Source: Phenylobacterium montanum (lineage in GTDB: Bacteria; Pseudomonadota; Alphaproteobacteria; Caulobacterales; Caulobacteraceae). Taken from it: DNA of 64,000 nt. A model generated the notes under the pieces. The model saw only the letters and a list, made by a program, of their open reading frames with translations. It was not told the DNA's origin and ran no database searches. Position numbers and translations under genes: made by a program. This document shows positions 1 to 9,119 of the stretch, piece after piece; position 1 is the stretch's first letter; each line of letters starts with the position of its first letter. Location of the stretch: the NCBI RefSeq assembly GCF_018135625.1, contig NZ_CP073078.1, forward strand, positions 682,001-746,000, in the 5' to 3' direction.

Positions 1-155
1 CCGGCTTGACGCGACGTCGCCGTTTCCGCCGCCCGTCGTGGTCGCTAGTCTAGATTCGATCGCTCGCAACATACCAGAGGCCGGCCCCGAATATAGCAAC
101 TCGGAGCGGCCTCGGACCAAAGCCCAGGCGGCTGCGCCGACCTGGCGAGAACGGG

Positions 156-1292
156 ATGAAAGCCATGGCTCACGGGCCCTTGTCTGGACTTAAGGTCGTC
201 GAGTTCGCCGGCATCGGGCCGGGGCCGTTCTGCGGCATGCTGCTGTCGGACCTCGGCGCCGACGTGGTCAGGATCGACCGCAAGGGCGCCGGACGCGGCT
301 CCAAGACCGATGTCACCGCTCGCGGTCGGCGCAGCGTGGCCCTGGACCTGAAGGCGCCCCAGGCCATCGAGGCCTGCCTGAAACTGTTCGAATCCGCCGA
401 CGCGATCCTGGAAGGCTTCCGCCCCGGGGTGATGGAGCGTCTGGGTCTCGGGCCCGACGTGGCGCTGAAGCGTAACCCGAAGCTCGTCTATGGCCGCATG
501 ACCGGCTGGGGTCAGACCGGCCCCTACGCCAAGGCCGCCGGCCACGACATGAACTATATCGCCATCACCGGCGCGCTTGAGGCGATCGGCACCAAGGACA
601 AGCCGGTGCCGCCCCTGAACCTGGTGGGCGATTTCGGCGGCGGGGCGCTCTATCTGGCCTTCGGCCTCCTGGCCGGGGTGATCCACGCCCGCGCCGCCGG
701 CCAGGGCCAGGTGATCGACTGCGCGATGAGCGACGGCGCCGCCTCCCTGATGTCGATGTTCTACGGCATGAAGGCGGCGGGGATGTGGAGCAACGACCGG
801 CGCGCCAACCTGCTCGACGGCGGCGCCCACTTCTATGACACCTACCAGTGCGCCGACGGCCGCTGGATCGCCATCGGCTCGATCGAGCCGCAATTCTACG
901 CCCTGCTGCTGGAGAAGACCGGCATCACCGATCCGGACTTCCAGCAGCAGATGAACCGCGACCTGTGGCCTTCTCTGAAGGAGCGCCTGGCCTCGGTGAT
1001 CCGCCAGAAGAGTCGGGACGAGTGGTGCGCGATCATGGACGCTACCGACGTCTGTTTCGCGCCTGTGCTCGACATGGACGAGGCGCCGAGCCATCCGCAC
1101 AATGCCGCCCGCCAGACCTTCGTCACGGTGGAGGGTGTGGTCCAGCCCGCGCCCGCGCCGCGCTTCTCCGCCACGCCCGGCCAGATTCAGGGACCGCCGC
1201 CGGCGATTGGCCAACACAGCGAGGCCGCCCTGGCGGACTGGGGCTTTTCGACCGGCGACCTCGACGCGCTGAAGGCCGCCGGCGCCCTGTAG
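156..1292 (+). CDS. CaiB/BaiF CoA-transferase family III, alpha-methylacyl-CoA racemase-like
   Basis: This 378-residue protein is a family III CoA transferase, closest to alpha-methylacyl-CoA racemase, which epimerises 2-methyl-branched acyl-CoA thioesters. The N-terminus carries the family motif around [21 protein letters not shown]. The residues expected for catalysis in the racemase subgroup are visible: His130 in GHDMNY, Asp159 in VGDFGGG and Glu244 in SIEPQF. Length matches the racemase (about 360-380). A second ATG at 165 is an equally possible start. It stands alone, with no partner genes nearby, so the physiological substrate cannot be read from context. A true CoA transferase is the alternative; the His/Asp/Glu set favours racemase. 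Confidence 0.85.
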   Translation: MKAMAHGPLSGLKVVEFAGIGPGPFCGMLLSDLGADVVRIDRKGAGRGSKTDVTARGRRSVALDLKAPQAIEACLKLFESADAILEGFRPGVMERLGLGPDVALKRNPKLVYGRMTGWGQTGPYAKAAGHDMNYIAITGALEAIGTKDKPVPPLNLVGDFGGGALYLAFGLLAGVIHARAAGQGQVIDCAMSDGAASLMSMFYGMKAAGMWSNDRRANLLDGGAHFYDTYQCADGRWIAIGSIEPQFYALLLEKTGITDPDFQQQMNRDLWPSLKERLASVIRQKSRDEWCAIMDATDVCFAPVLDMDEAPSHPHNAARQTFVTVEGVVQPAPAPRFSATPGQIQGPPPAIGQHSEAALADWGFSTGDLDALKAAGAL

Positions 1293-1419
1293 GCGGAAAT
1301 TCTCGAAGCCAACGAGACCTGTCAGCCTCGTTCAGGTTGGGTTCAGGCGGGCAGGGGCATTGATGACGCGCTCGTCGTCGTCGTCTCCCCCCGCCCCCCT
1401 GTCGGCGATTTGCGAGCTT

Positions 1420-1452
1420 GAGCGGCGCGCCATCCCTGATGTCGCGCCGCTC
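1420..1452 (+). terminator. GC-rich stem-loop downstream of the CoA transferase
   Basis: A perfect 10-bp inverted repeat, GAGCGGCGCG at 1420-1429 and CGCGCCGCTC at 1443-1452, is separated by 13 nt and followed by a short T-containing tail (TGCATTTG). It lies between two plus-strand genes, 128 bp after the stop of the first and 45 bp before the start of the second. It may be a weak intrinsic terminator or an mRNA 3'-end stabiliser. The T-tract is poor, so termination is inference. Confidence 0.4.
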
Positions 1453-1497
1453 TGCATTTGACGTTTCGATAGATCACGGATCGCGTTTATCTGACGC

Positions 1498-2451
1498 ATG
1501 GACTCGCGTGCGCCCCGACTCACTCCGCCCCCGCCCTATCGGTGGGCTAGGGAGGCTCTGCGCGTGACAGCCAGGGCCCTGTCACGACTGTGGGGCCGGG
1601 ACGTGATGCTCTATACCGGCGGCGTTTCGTTCTACGCACTGTTGGCGGCGTTCCCGACCCTTGCCATCGTGATCGGGGTCTACAGCCTGTTCCTGACGCC
1701 GGAGCACGCCATCGCCCAGGCCGACGCCATGGCGCGCCTGCTGCCCCAGGGCGCGGCGGACCTCTTCACCAGCGAACTGCTCCGCCTCTCGCACGCGCCG
1801 ATCCGCATCGTCTCGGCCCAGAGCGGCGTGGCGCTGCTGATCAGCCTTTACGCCGCTCATCGGGGCTTCAAGGCCATGATCGCGGGCCTGTCGCTGATCC
1901 ACGAGGAGGACGATCCGCACGGCTTCGTCCGCTTCAACCTGATGGCCCTGGTCGCCCTGATCGCCGCGATCGCCCTGGTGGGGGTGCTTTCAGCCACCTT
2001 CCTTACGGTGCGGATCCTGGCGACCACCATTCAGGCCAGCCCTTTGAAAGGCGTGCACTGGTTCTACAGCGAGTGGACCTGGGCCTCGCTGGGGGTCAGC
2101 CTGGGCATGACCCTGATCTATCGTTTCGCCATGTCGACCAAGCCGGTGGATTGGCGCGGCGCCATAGCCGGCGGGGCGGCGGCGGCGCTGCTTACCCTGT
2201 TCGCCTCCTGGGCCAGCGCGGTCTACGCCACCCAGTTCGCTCATTTCGGCGCCACCTACGGCTCGATCGCCGCGGTGGTGGTGCTGCTGGTCTGGCTGTC
2301 GTGGAGCGTCAATGCGGTCTTTTTCGGCGGAGCTCTGGCGACGGAGATCGAGCTGATGCTCGAACGCCAACGGCAACGGCTCAAACGGGCTCCGACCACG
2401 CCGCCTTCCTCACAACAAACCGCAGCACGCCGCCCTCGGACTCCTGCTTGA
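1498..2451 (+). CDS. YihY/BrkB family inner-membrane protein
   Basis: The 317-residue product belongs to the YihY/virulence-factor-BrkB family of polytopic inner-membrane proteins (older annotation: ribonuclease BN, now considered wrong for this family). The typical start of the conserved region, DVMLYTGGVSFYALLAAFPTLA, is seen around residues 36-57, and six hydrophobic segments follow, the last near residues 255-285. The C-terminal tail is basic and proline-rich. The family's molecular function is unsettled; some members have been linked to transport or envelope integrity. The 3' end overlaps the opposing tusA-like gene by 71 bp. Confidence 0.88.
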   Translation: MDSRAPRLTPPPPYRWAREALRVTARALSRLWGRDVMLYTGGVSFYALLAAFPTLAIVIGVYSLFLTPEHAIAQADAMARLLPQGAADLFTSELLRLSHAPIRIVSAQSGVALLISLYAAHRGFKAMIAGLSLIHEEDDPHGFVRFNLMALVALIAAIALVGVLSATFLTVRILATTIQASPLKGVHWFYSEWTWASLGVSLGMTLIYRFAMSTKPVDWRGAIAGGAAAALLTLFASWASAVYATQFAHFGATYGSIAAVVVLLVWLSWSVNAVFFGGALATEIELMLERQRQRLKRAPTTPPSSQQTAARRPRTPA

Positions 2452-2638
2452 GCAAGGGATAGCCAAGGGTCGAGAGCAGATGGGGTATGTCGATCCGCGC
2501 CAGAGGATCGTCGGCCAGAAGCTCGACCACGGCGCTCTCCGCAGCAAGCTCCAGCGCGCGGCGCAGGCGCAGGGACGGCACGGGGCAGCGGTGCCCGCGC
2601 GCATCGACGACCAGATCGGGCTTTGGCGTCTCGTTCAT
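2381..2638 (-). CDS. TusA-family sulfur carrier protein
   Basis: This small 85-residue protein has the TusA/SirA fold signature. The CPxP motif is HRCPVPSLRLRRAL with Cys18 as the persulfide-carrying residue, followed by the usual short beta-alpha pattern and DDPLARIDIP. TusA proteins relay sulfur for tRNA thiolation, molybdenum cofactor synthesis or sulfur oxidation; which applies here cannot be told. Its start codon overlaps the stop of the upstream LPG-synthase-like gene by 4 bp (ATGA), implying translational coupling. Its last 71 bp are antisense to the 3' end of the BrkB gene. Confidence 0.85.
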   Translation of the reverse strand: MNETPKPDLVVDARGHRCPVPSLRLRRALELAAESAVVELLADDPLARIDIPHLLSTLGYPLLKQESEGGVLRFVVRKAAWSEPV

Positions 2639-3669
2639 GCCGGGTCAGCGCGCGCCGAAAGCTTCCGGACCAGTTGCAGGCCGCCGAGCAACCCGCTCAT
2701 CACAACCAGCGGCCCCAGGCTGTAGATCACGCGGTAGAGGATCAAGGCGGTGGCGGTCTCGTTGGCGCGAGCCATCAGGGCGGAGAGGCCCAGGACGACC
2801 GCCTCGAACACCCCGACCCCGCCCGGCACGCCGGTCGCCGCGCTGACCAGCGAGCCCATCACGAACACGGCCAGGAACTCAGGAAAGCCGGCGAGGGTAG
2901 GGTGGGGCAGCAGCACGTAGAGCGCCGCGCCGGAGAGCGCCCAGTCGGCCACGCCCGCCAACAGGGCGAAGGCCCGTCCCTCGGCGCTGTGGGCGATGGG
3001 CGGGGCGTCGGGCTCGCCGCGCTTCAGCACTACGAACCACAAGACGCCCGGCGCGATCAGGGCAAGGCCGATGACCTCCGTAGTCCAACGCGGCCAGTGG
3101 AAAACCTCGGCAAAGGGGCCGGGTCTGGCCATCAGGGCGAGGCCGGCCGTGACTACGCCGCTGAGGCTGACTGCGGCGCCGGCCAGAAGGGCGACGGCGG
3201 TGATCGCCTTGGGGCTGAGGCCCCAGGGCGCATAGAGCCGGAGCCGAGTCGCCGTGCCGGTCGCCAGGCTGAAGCCCAGGCTGTTGGAGACGGCGTAGGA
3301 AGCGAAGGCGACGCGCCCCGCCCGGTGCCAGGTCAGCCGGTGGCCCAGGCTCTGCAGGGCGAACCATTCAGTGATCGCGAGACAGACATAGCTGGCCGGG
3401 GTGAGAACTGCGGCCGTCCAGATCGCGCTGGCCGGCGTGGCGCGCAGGGCCGTCAGAAACAGGGGCCAGGAAAAGTCTTTCAGCACGTGGCGGATCAGCC
3501 AGGCGGCGCCAACCAAGGCCGTGATCGAGACCATCGCCTTGCGGACCGGCGATTCCCAGGCGCGGCGGATCAGGCTTTGGCGGTGCGGCTGGCTCACAGC
3601 TGGCTGGACGTCCCGAAGCAGGTGAGGTGCGTTCAAGGCAAGCGCGGTCGCAGGATCATCATCGTCCAC
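2635..3669 (-). CDS. Lysylphosphatidylglycerol synthase transmembrane-region family (UPF0104) protein
   Basis: A 344-residue protein with about eight hydrophobic segments resembles the integral-membrane flippase half of MprF/LPG synthases (UPF0104 family) without the soluble aminoacyl-transferase domain. Family marks include the SNSLGFSLATGTATRLRLY segment and the late glycine-rich GVPGGVGVFEAVVLG segment. Stand-alone members are thought to handle lipids or glycolipids; the substrate is unknown here. The reported start is GTG at 3669 with no clear Shine-Dalgarno sequence, so the N-terminal 30-45 residues are uncertain. It is translationally coupled to the downstream tusA-like gene and divergent from the AI-2E-family gene. 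Confidence 0.8.
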   Translation of the reverse strand: MDDDDPATALALNAPHLLRDVQPAVSQPHRQSLIRRAWESPVRKAMVSITALVGAAWLIRHVLKDFSWPLFLTALRATPASAIWTAAVLTPASYVCLAITEWFALQSLGHRLTWHRAGRVAFASYAVSNSLGFSLATGTATRLRLYAPWGLSPKAITAVALLAGAAVSLSGVVTAGLALMARPGPFAEVFHWPRWTTEVIGLALIAPGVLWFVVLKRGEPDAPPIAHSAEGRAFALLAGVADWALSGAALYVLLPHPTLAGFPEFLAVFVMGSLVSAATGVPGGVGVFEAVVLGLSALMARANETATALILYRVIYSLGPLVVMSGLLGGLQLVRKLSARADPA

Positions 3670-3773
3670 AGTCGATATCCCAAGCCGTCGCCCCTCGCCA
3701 TAACGGAAGCCGGCGCCCGAAACGCCGCCGCCGCGCTATAGGAGAGTCGTTTGAAGGCTCTGCGAAGGCGACG

Positions 3774-4883
3774 ATGAGCGATCAAGGACTGATATCCCCG
3801 GAAAGTTCCGCCGCCGAACCCCGTCAGGCCGCCCACCCGGCGCCGGTGGCCGGGTCGGTGGCGCTAAGAAACGCCGGCGTTTTCCTGGCCATCGTGGTCG
3901 GCGGTTTCACGGTCAAGGTGCTGAACGGCATCCTGACCCCGCTGATCGTCGCGATCTTCATGCTGCTGCTGATCGACGGGGTTTCGCGGGCCATGGAGCG
4001 GCGCTTCCCCGCCTGGCCGAACTGGCTGCGCTCGGCGCTGGGGGCGGGTTTCACTGTTGCGGGCTTCACCGGCGTAGTGGCGGTCTGCGTGCACAACGGC
4101 GGAGCCTTCGCTACGCAGGTCAAGGTGATGCAGCCCCGCATCGACGCACTTCTGCTCGAGGCGACCGCCAGCTTGCAGATTCCGCCCATGACCGTCACCG
4201 ACCTGTTCCGCGGCGACAATCCGGCCTCTGCCGTGTCCAAGGTGTTCGGCGCCGCCCGGGGCGTGGTCTCGGAGGCGGTTCTGGTGATGATCTATCTCGG
4301 CTTTTTGTCCGCCTCGCGCAGCACCTTTGGCCGCAAGGCCGAGCGGCTGTTCCCCGGCCGGCAGGATCGCGCCCACGCCGAGCGAGTGTTCGGGCGGGTC
4401 CGCTATGCCTCGGAGCAGTACATCCTGCTGCAGACGGTCAAGGCCGCGCTGGTGGCGGTCACGGCCTGGGGCCTGATGATGGTGCTGGGGGTCGCAAATC
4501 CGCTCTTTATCGCGTTCGTTCTTTTCCTAGCCGCCTTCGTCCCGATCGTCGGCAGCGTAGCGGGATCCATGCTGCCCGCCCTGATGGCGCTTGCCCAGTT
4601 CGAATCGCCGGTGCGCCCTCTGATCCTGATGGCGAGCCTGGGCGGGACCATGTTCCTGATCGAGAACGTGCTCCTGCCCAAACTGCAGAGCGACCGTCTG
4701 AACCTCGACCCGGTGTTCATCCTGCTGTCGTTGGGATTCTGGGGAATAATGCTGGGCTTGCCGGGCGCGCTGCTCTCGACGCCCCTGACCGTGGTGGTGA
4801 TGTCGATCGCCGCCGAGTTCAAGGGTACGCGCTGGCTGGCGGTGCTGCTGTCCAAGGACGGCGACCTGGGCCAGCGACTGTAG
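3774..4883 (+). CDS. AI-2E family transporter (PerM/TqsA-type membrane protein)
   Basis: This 369-residue polytopic membrane protein is of the AI-2E exporter / PerM family. It has paired N-terminal hydrophobic segments (VFLAIVVGGFTVKVL and LTPLIVAIFMLLLIDG), a soluble middle part, and C-terminal segments with the family's FVLFLAAFVPIVGSVAGSMLP and GFWGIMLGLPGALLSTPL. I chose ATG 3774 (protein begins MSDQGLISPE). The open frame runs further upstream, but that part reads as low-complexity basic sequence overlapping the divergent gene. Members export autoinducer-2 or other small solutes, or act as ion antiporters; the cargo here is unknown. Confidence 0.86.
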   Translation: MSDQGLISPESSAAEPRQAAHPAPVAGSVALRNAGVFLAIVVGGFTVKVLNGILTPLIVAIFMLLLIDGVSRAMERRFPAWPNWLRSALGAGFTVAGFTGVVAVCVHNGGAFATQVKVMQPRIDALLLEATASLQIPPMTVTDLFRGDNPASAVSKVFGAARGVVSEAVLVMIYLGFLSASRSTFGRKAERLFPGRQDRAHAERVFGRVRYASEQYILLQTVKAALVAVTAWGLMMVLGVANPLFIAFVLFLAAFVPIVGSVAGSMLPALMALAQFESPVRPLILMASLGGTMFLIENVLLPKLQSDRLNLDPVFILLSLGFWGIMLGLPGALLSTPLTVVVMSIAAEFKGTRWLAVLLSKDGDLGQRL

Positions 4884-4921
4884 CCGCGCCTTCGCCCAGG
4901 CGGAACGAAGCAGTCGAGCCT

Positions 4922-6241
4922 TCAGGAGGGGTCGTCGAGGCTGAAGCGGTCGCCGGCCTCGTGATAGGCGAACAGCTCGGCGTAGCGGCCCCAGGTGACC
5001 ACCGCGGCCAGGGTCTCCTCGGCGTAGTCCTCGGACATGTTGTCCTCCAGCTCATCGCGAAAGCGGCTGGCGGGGGCCTGGTGGCTGGCGCGGTCGTCGA
5101 GCACCCGGCGGATGTGGGCGACGAGCGGCACATAGGCCAGCAGGTGCTGGGCGAACAGCTGCTTGCGCTCGTCGACATCGGCGTGTGCGTAGCGGCGGCC
5201 ATCGGGTGTGAGGCGGATCATGCGCCCGTCGATCTCGGCGAAGCGCATCAATTGCAAGGTTTCGGCGATGGGCAGCAGCTCATCGGCCTCCATGTGGGTG
5301 GTCTCTGCCAGGTGGCGCAGGTCGCCCCGGCCTTCGTTCGGCGCGGCCGCGATCGCCTCCATCAGGCCGGCCAGGGTATTGGTCGAGATGTTGGTCAGGG
5401 CCATGCTGATGCCCATGCCCGGGAAGTTGCCGTCGCGGATCGGCTGGGCCGGGCTGCGCACGGTCATGCGCGCGTAGATGTCATCCACCAGGGCGCGGAA
5501 GGCAGGGTCCAAACGCTTGCGCGGCTGGGGCATGTCGACCTTGATCTCGGCGATCACCCGGCCCGGATTGGACGAGAACACCAGGATGCGGTCGCACATC
5601 AGGACCGCCTCCTCGATGTTGTGGGTGACGATCAGGATCGAGCGGATCGGCATCCGCCCTTCGCACCAGAGATCCAGGAGGTCGGTGCGCAGGGTCTCGG
5701 CGGTGAGGACGTCGAGGGCTGAGAACGGCTCGTCCATCAGCAGGACCGAGGGCTGCACCACCAGCGCCCGGGCCAAGCCCACCCGCTGGCGCATGCCGCC
5801 GGACAACTCCTTGGGATAGGCGTTCTCGAAGCCGTCGAGGCCGATCAGGTCGATGGCCGCCAGGGCGCGCTTGCGCCGCTCCTCGGGCGAGACGCCCTGG
5901 GCCTCCAGGCCCAGCTCCACGTTCTGCTGCACGGTCAGCCAGGGGAACAGAGCGAAGCTCTGGAACACCATGGCTACGCCGTGGGCGGAATCTTCGCCGG
6001 GCATGTCCTTGATCGTGACCTTGCCCTCCGTGGGACGGATCAGGCCGGCGATGGTGCGCAGCAGCGTCGACTTGCCGGAGCCGGAGCGGCCCAGGAGGCC
6101 CACGATCTCGTTGGGGCGCAGGGTCAGGTCGACATCGTCGAGCACCAGAAGGCCCGCGCTGTCGCGCTTGCCGTAGAAGTGCTTTACGCCGCGCACCTCC
6201 ACCAGGTTGGCTTCGGCCCGTTCGGGAGCGATGAGGGTCAT
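4922..6241 (-). CDS. NitT/TauT-type ABC transporter ATP-binding protein with AAA-associated C-terminal domain
   Basis: This is the ATPase of an importer in the nitrate/sulfonate/bicarbonate family. Residues 10-250 form the nucleotide-binding domain: Walker A GRSGSGKST, signature LSGGMRQR and Walker B VLLMDEPFSALD. Residues from about 280 to 439 match the AAA-associated C-terminal extension seen in a subgroup of these ATPases. That extension has a helical winged-helix-like look and may be regulatory. The ATG lies 10 bp after the stop of the double permease, so the two form one operon. No substrate-binding protein gene is adjacent, so the cargo cannot be assigned. Confidence 0.9.
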   Translation of the reverse strand: MTLIAPERAEANLVEVRGVKHFYGKRDSAGLLVLDDVDLTLRPNEIVGLLGRSGSGKSTLLRTIAGLIRPTEGKVTIKDMPGEDSAHGVAMVFQSFALFPWLTVQQNVELGLEAQGVSPEERRKRALAAIDLIGLDGFENAYPKELSGGMRQRVGLARALVVQPSVLLMDEPFSALDVLTAETLRTDLLDLWCEGRMPIRSILIVTHNIEEAVLMCDRILVFSSNPGRVIAEIKVDMPQPRKRLDPAFRALVDDIYARMTVRSPAQPIRDGNFPGMGISMALTNISTNTLAGLMEAIAAAPNEGRGDLRHLAETTHMEADELLPIAETLQLMRFAEIDGRMIRLTPDGRRYAHADVDERKQLFAQHLLAYVPLVAHIRRVLDDRASHQAPASRFRDELEDNMSEDYAEETLAAVVTWGRYAELFAYHEAGDRFSLDDPS

Positions 6242-6251
6242 GAGCGAACTC

Positions 6252-7994
6252 TCAGGTCAGGCGAAGACGGCGCTCGGCATAGCCGTACATCGGCCGCCAA
6301 AGCGTGCGGTTCAGAAGGATGACGAAGACGGACATGACGACGATGCCGAGGGCGACCTTCGGATAGTCTCCCGCCGCGGTCGCCTTGGCGATATAGGCGC
6401 CGAGGCCGGCCGCTTCCAGGTGGTGGTCGCCCCAGCTGGCGACCTCGGCGACGATGCTGGCGTTCCAGGAGCCGCCCGAGGCGGTGAGGGCGCCGGTGAC
6501 GTAGTAGGGGAACACCGCAGGCAGCACCACGTCGCGCCACCACTGCCAACGCTTGACGTGGAACATGGCCGCCGCCTCCTTCAGGTCGTTGGGGATTGCG
6601 GCCGCGCCGGCGATGACGTTGAACAGGATGTACCACTGGGTGCCGAGGATCATCAGCGGCGAGAGCCAGATGTTCGGATCCAGGCGCCAGGCGACGATCA
6701 GGCCGACGGCGATGGGAAACAGCACATTGGCCGGGAAGGCGGCCAGGAACTGAGCGATGGGCTGCACCTTTTCCGACCAGGCGGGACGCAGGCCGATCCA
6801 GACGGCGATCGGCACCCAGATCACACTGGCTATGGCGATCAGGATAACTACGCGCAGCAGAGTCAGCACGGCCAGGCCGACCACCACCAAGGCGTCGTGC
6901 AGGCTGATGGTCTGGCGCACATAGCCGATCACGCTCCAGGCGCCCCAGAGGGTGACCGCGATGACCAGGCCAACCCAGAGGATGTCGAAGGCGCTGGCCA
7001 GGCGCGGGTCCAGCGGGGTGGTCGCCGGAAGCCGTGGCCCGGGAATTCGGGGGAGGGCGCGTACTGGCCAGCGGATCGATATCCGGCGCAGCAGGCGCGT
7101 ACGGTTCAAGAGATCATAGAACCAGGATTCAGGCCGGTCCTGAGAGGCGGTCTGCTCGAAGCGGAACTTGTCGGCCCAGGCGACGACCGGGCGGAACAGC
7201 AGCTGGTCGTAGAGCAGGATCACGACGCCCATGGCCAGGACCGCCCAGATCACGGCCCGGGTGTTCTGCACGCTGATCGCTAGCGCCAGGTAGGAACCGA
7301 TGCCCGGCAGGGCGACCGTGGTCTTCCCGACCGTGATGGCCTCGGACGCCACCACGAAGAACCAGCCGCCGGACATGGACATCATGGTGTTCCAGACCAG
7401 CGCTGGAATGGCGAAGGGCAGCTCAAGCCGCAGGAACTTCTGCCAGCTGGAGAGGCCGAAGCCCTTGGCCACCTCGTCCAGATCCCCCGGCAGGGTGCGC
7501 AGCGATTGATAGAAGGAAAAGGCCATGTTCCAGGCCTGGCTGGTGAAGATCGCGAAGATGGCCGCACCCTCGACCCCCAGCTCGCTGCCGGGGAACAGGC
7601 CCATGAAGAAGGTCACGGTGAAGGTCAAAAAGCCCAGGATCGGCACCGACTGCAGGATATCCAGCGCCGGGGCGATGATCATCTCGGCCTTGCGGCTGCG
7701 GGCGGCGATCGTGCCGGTGACGAAGGTGAACAGCAGCGAGGCGAACAGGGCCGCGAACATGCGCAGTGTGGTGCGCAGGGCGTATTCCGGCAGGCGCGCG
7801 GGATCGAGCACAACCGGCTGGACATTGAGCTGGCTCAGCGGCGCATTCATCTGCTGAGCGCCATGCGCCGCCAGCGCCACCACGGCGATCATCAACAGGA
7901 TCGCGAACACGTCGGCGCGGTTAGGGGCGAACCTGCGGCGCGCATAGCGGGCCAGCAGGGCCGGGTTCAGCCGGTCGGGCGTCAGGAACACCAT
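6252..7994 (-). CDS. NitT/TauT-type ABC transporter permease, two fused membrane modules
   Basis: About 580 residues hold two complete binding-protein-dependent permease modules in one chain. The first module has its EAA-type loop at EVAKGFGLSSWQKFLRLELP and the second at KEAAAMFHVKRWQWWRDVVLP. Each is followed by the expected GIGSYLALA / GLGAYIAKA region. Typical permeases of this family are about 260 residues with one module, so this is a fusion that could form the whole membrane pore alone. ATG 7994 is preferred over a TTG eight codons upstream. It is the first gene of a two-gene operon with the ATPase; 260 bp separate it from the divergent thioesterase gene. Confidence 0.88.
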   Translation of the reverse strand: MVFLTPDRLNPALLARYARRRFAPNRADVFAILLMIAVVALAAHGAQQMNAPLSQLNVQPVVLDPARLPEYALRTTLRMFAALFASLLFTFVTGTIAARSRKAEMIIAPALDILQSVPILGFLTFTVTFFMGLFPGSELGVEGAAIFAIFTSQAWNMAFSFYQSLRTLPGDLDEVAKGFGLSSWQKFLRLELPFAIPALVWNTMMSMSGGWFFVVASEAITVGKTTVALPGIGSYLALAISVQNTRAVIWAVLAMGVVILLYDQLLFRPVVAWADKFRFEQTASQDRPESWFYDLLNRTRLLRRISIRWPVRALPRIPGPRLPATTPLDPRLASAFDILWVGLVIAVTLWGAWSVIGYVRQTISLHDALVVVGLAVLTLLRVVILIAIASVIWVPIAVWIGLRPAWSEKVQPIAQFLAAFPANVLFPIAVGLIVAWRLDPNIWLSPLMILGTQWYILFNVIAGAAAIPNDLKEAAAMFHVKRWQWWRDVVLPAVFPYYVTGALTASGGSWNASIVAEVASWGDHHLEAAGLGAYIAKATAAGDYPKVALGIVVMSVFVILLNRTLWRPMYGYAERRLRLT

Positions 7995-8254
7995 GCTTTG
8001 TCTCGCCGTTCGCCCCAAACGCCTGAACCCGACCGTTCAGCCAAGCTTGGGCCTTCTTTCGCTCGGATGGCGCCGGATGGAGCATTTGTCCATGACGCGG
8101 CCATGACAGAGTTGGAAAAACGTCGAGCGCGGAGCAAATTTCCCTGACAGCGCGAGTTTGAGCCCAGGCGCGTCCAGTTCACGCGGCGCTGACTTGCCCC
8201 CGCTGCGCCGATGGCCTAGCTGCGACCGCAGGCGACTGGTTTGCGAGGGGCGAG

Positions 8255-9094
8255 ATGGCGGACAGCGGAGAACTGAACCAGGTCCTCGACCTTGAGACCA
8301 TCGAACTCGACATGTTCCGTGGCCGGACGCCCGATCGCGGAGGGCCGCGCATCTTCGGCGGCCAGGTGGTGGCCCAAGCCCTGGCGGCGGCCTATCGCAC
8401 GGTGGAAGGCCGGATTTGCCACTCGCTGCACAGCTACTTCATCCGCGCGGGCGACCCCAGTATCCCGATCCTCTACAAGGTCGAGCGCGCCCGCGACGGG
8501 GCCAGCTTCACCACCCGCCGCGTGACCGCCATCCAGCACGGCCGGCAAATCTTCAACCTCTCGGCCTCGTTCCAGGTCCCCGAGGCCGGCTTCGAGCACC
8601 AGTCGACCATGCCGGGCGCGCCGGACCCGGGCGGCCTGTTGAACGATGAGCAGCTTCGCGCCCTGGAGCCCGAGCCGGGCGACGAGGCGCGCAAGCCCTG
8701 GCCGGTGGAAATGCGCCCGATCGATCCCGGTCCGCGCCGCCAGATCGAACCGCGGGAACCGACCTTCCGCTGCTGGTTCCGCGCCCGCGAGGACGTGGGC
8801 GACGATGTGGCGACCAACCAGTGCGTCCTGGCCTACGCCTCGGACATGAGCCTTATGGACTCGTCCGTGCGTCCCCACGTGATCGACTGGAACGACCCGA
8901 AGTTCCAGGGCGCGAGCCTCGACCATGCCCTCTGGTTCCATCGCCCGTGCCGGTTCAGCGAATGGCACCTCTATGTGCAGGACAGCCCCAGCGCGTCCGG
9001 GGCCCGCGGCTTCAATCGTGGCGAGATATACAGCCGCGACGGCGTCCTGGTCGCCTCGGCCACGCAGGAGGCCCTGATCCGCTACCGGAGTTGA
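8255..9094 (+). CDS. tesB: Acyl-CoA thioesterase II (TesB family, double hot-dog)
   Basis: The 279-residue protein has the two hot-dog halves of TesB-type acyl-CoA thioesterases, which hydrolyse medium to long acyl-CoAs to free acid and CoA. The N-terminal half carries the family GRTPDRGGPRIFGGQVVAQAL segment. The C-terminal half contains SLMDSSVRPH with the catalytic aspartate, SLDHALWFHRP, and the ending SATQEALIR with the conserved glutamine. Length is usual for E. coli TesB (286). It is single, with the M28 peptidase gene converging 25 bp downstream. Confidence 0.9.
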   Translation: MADSGELNQVLDLETIELDMFRGRTPDRGGPRIFGGQVVAQALAAAYRTVEGRICHSLHSYFIRAGDPSIPILYKVERARDGASFTTRRVTAIQHGRQIFNLSASFQVPEAGFEHQSTMPGAPDPGGLLNDEQLRALEPEPGDEARKPWPVEMRPIDPGPRRQIEPREPTFRCWFRAREDVGDDVATNQCVLAYASDMSLMDSSVRPHVIDWNDPKFQGASLDHALWFHRPCRFSEWHLYVQDSPSASGARGFNRGEIYSRDGVLVASATQEALIRYRS

Positions 9095-9119
9095 CGGCGG
9101 CCAGGGCCTCGTTGACGCC

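Noticed and set aside
3627-3773. Extended N-terminus of the AI-2E-family transporter
   Set aside because: The extra 49 residues are basic low-complexity sequence overlapping the divergent gene; ATG 3774 fits the family.
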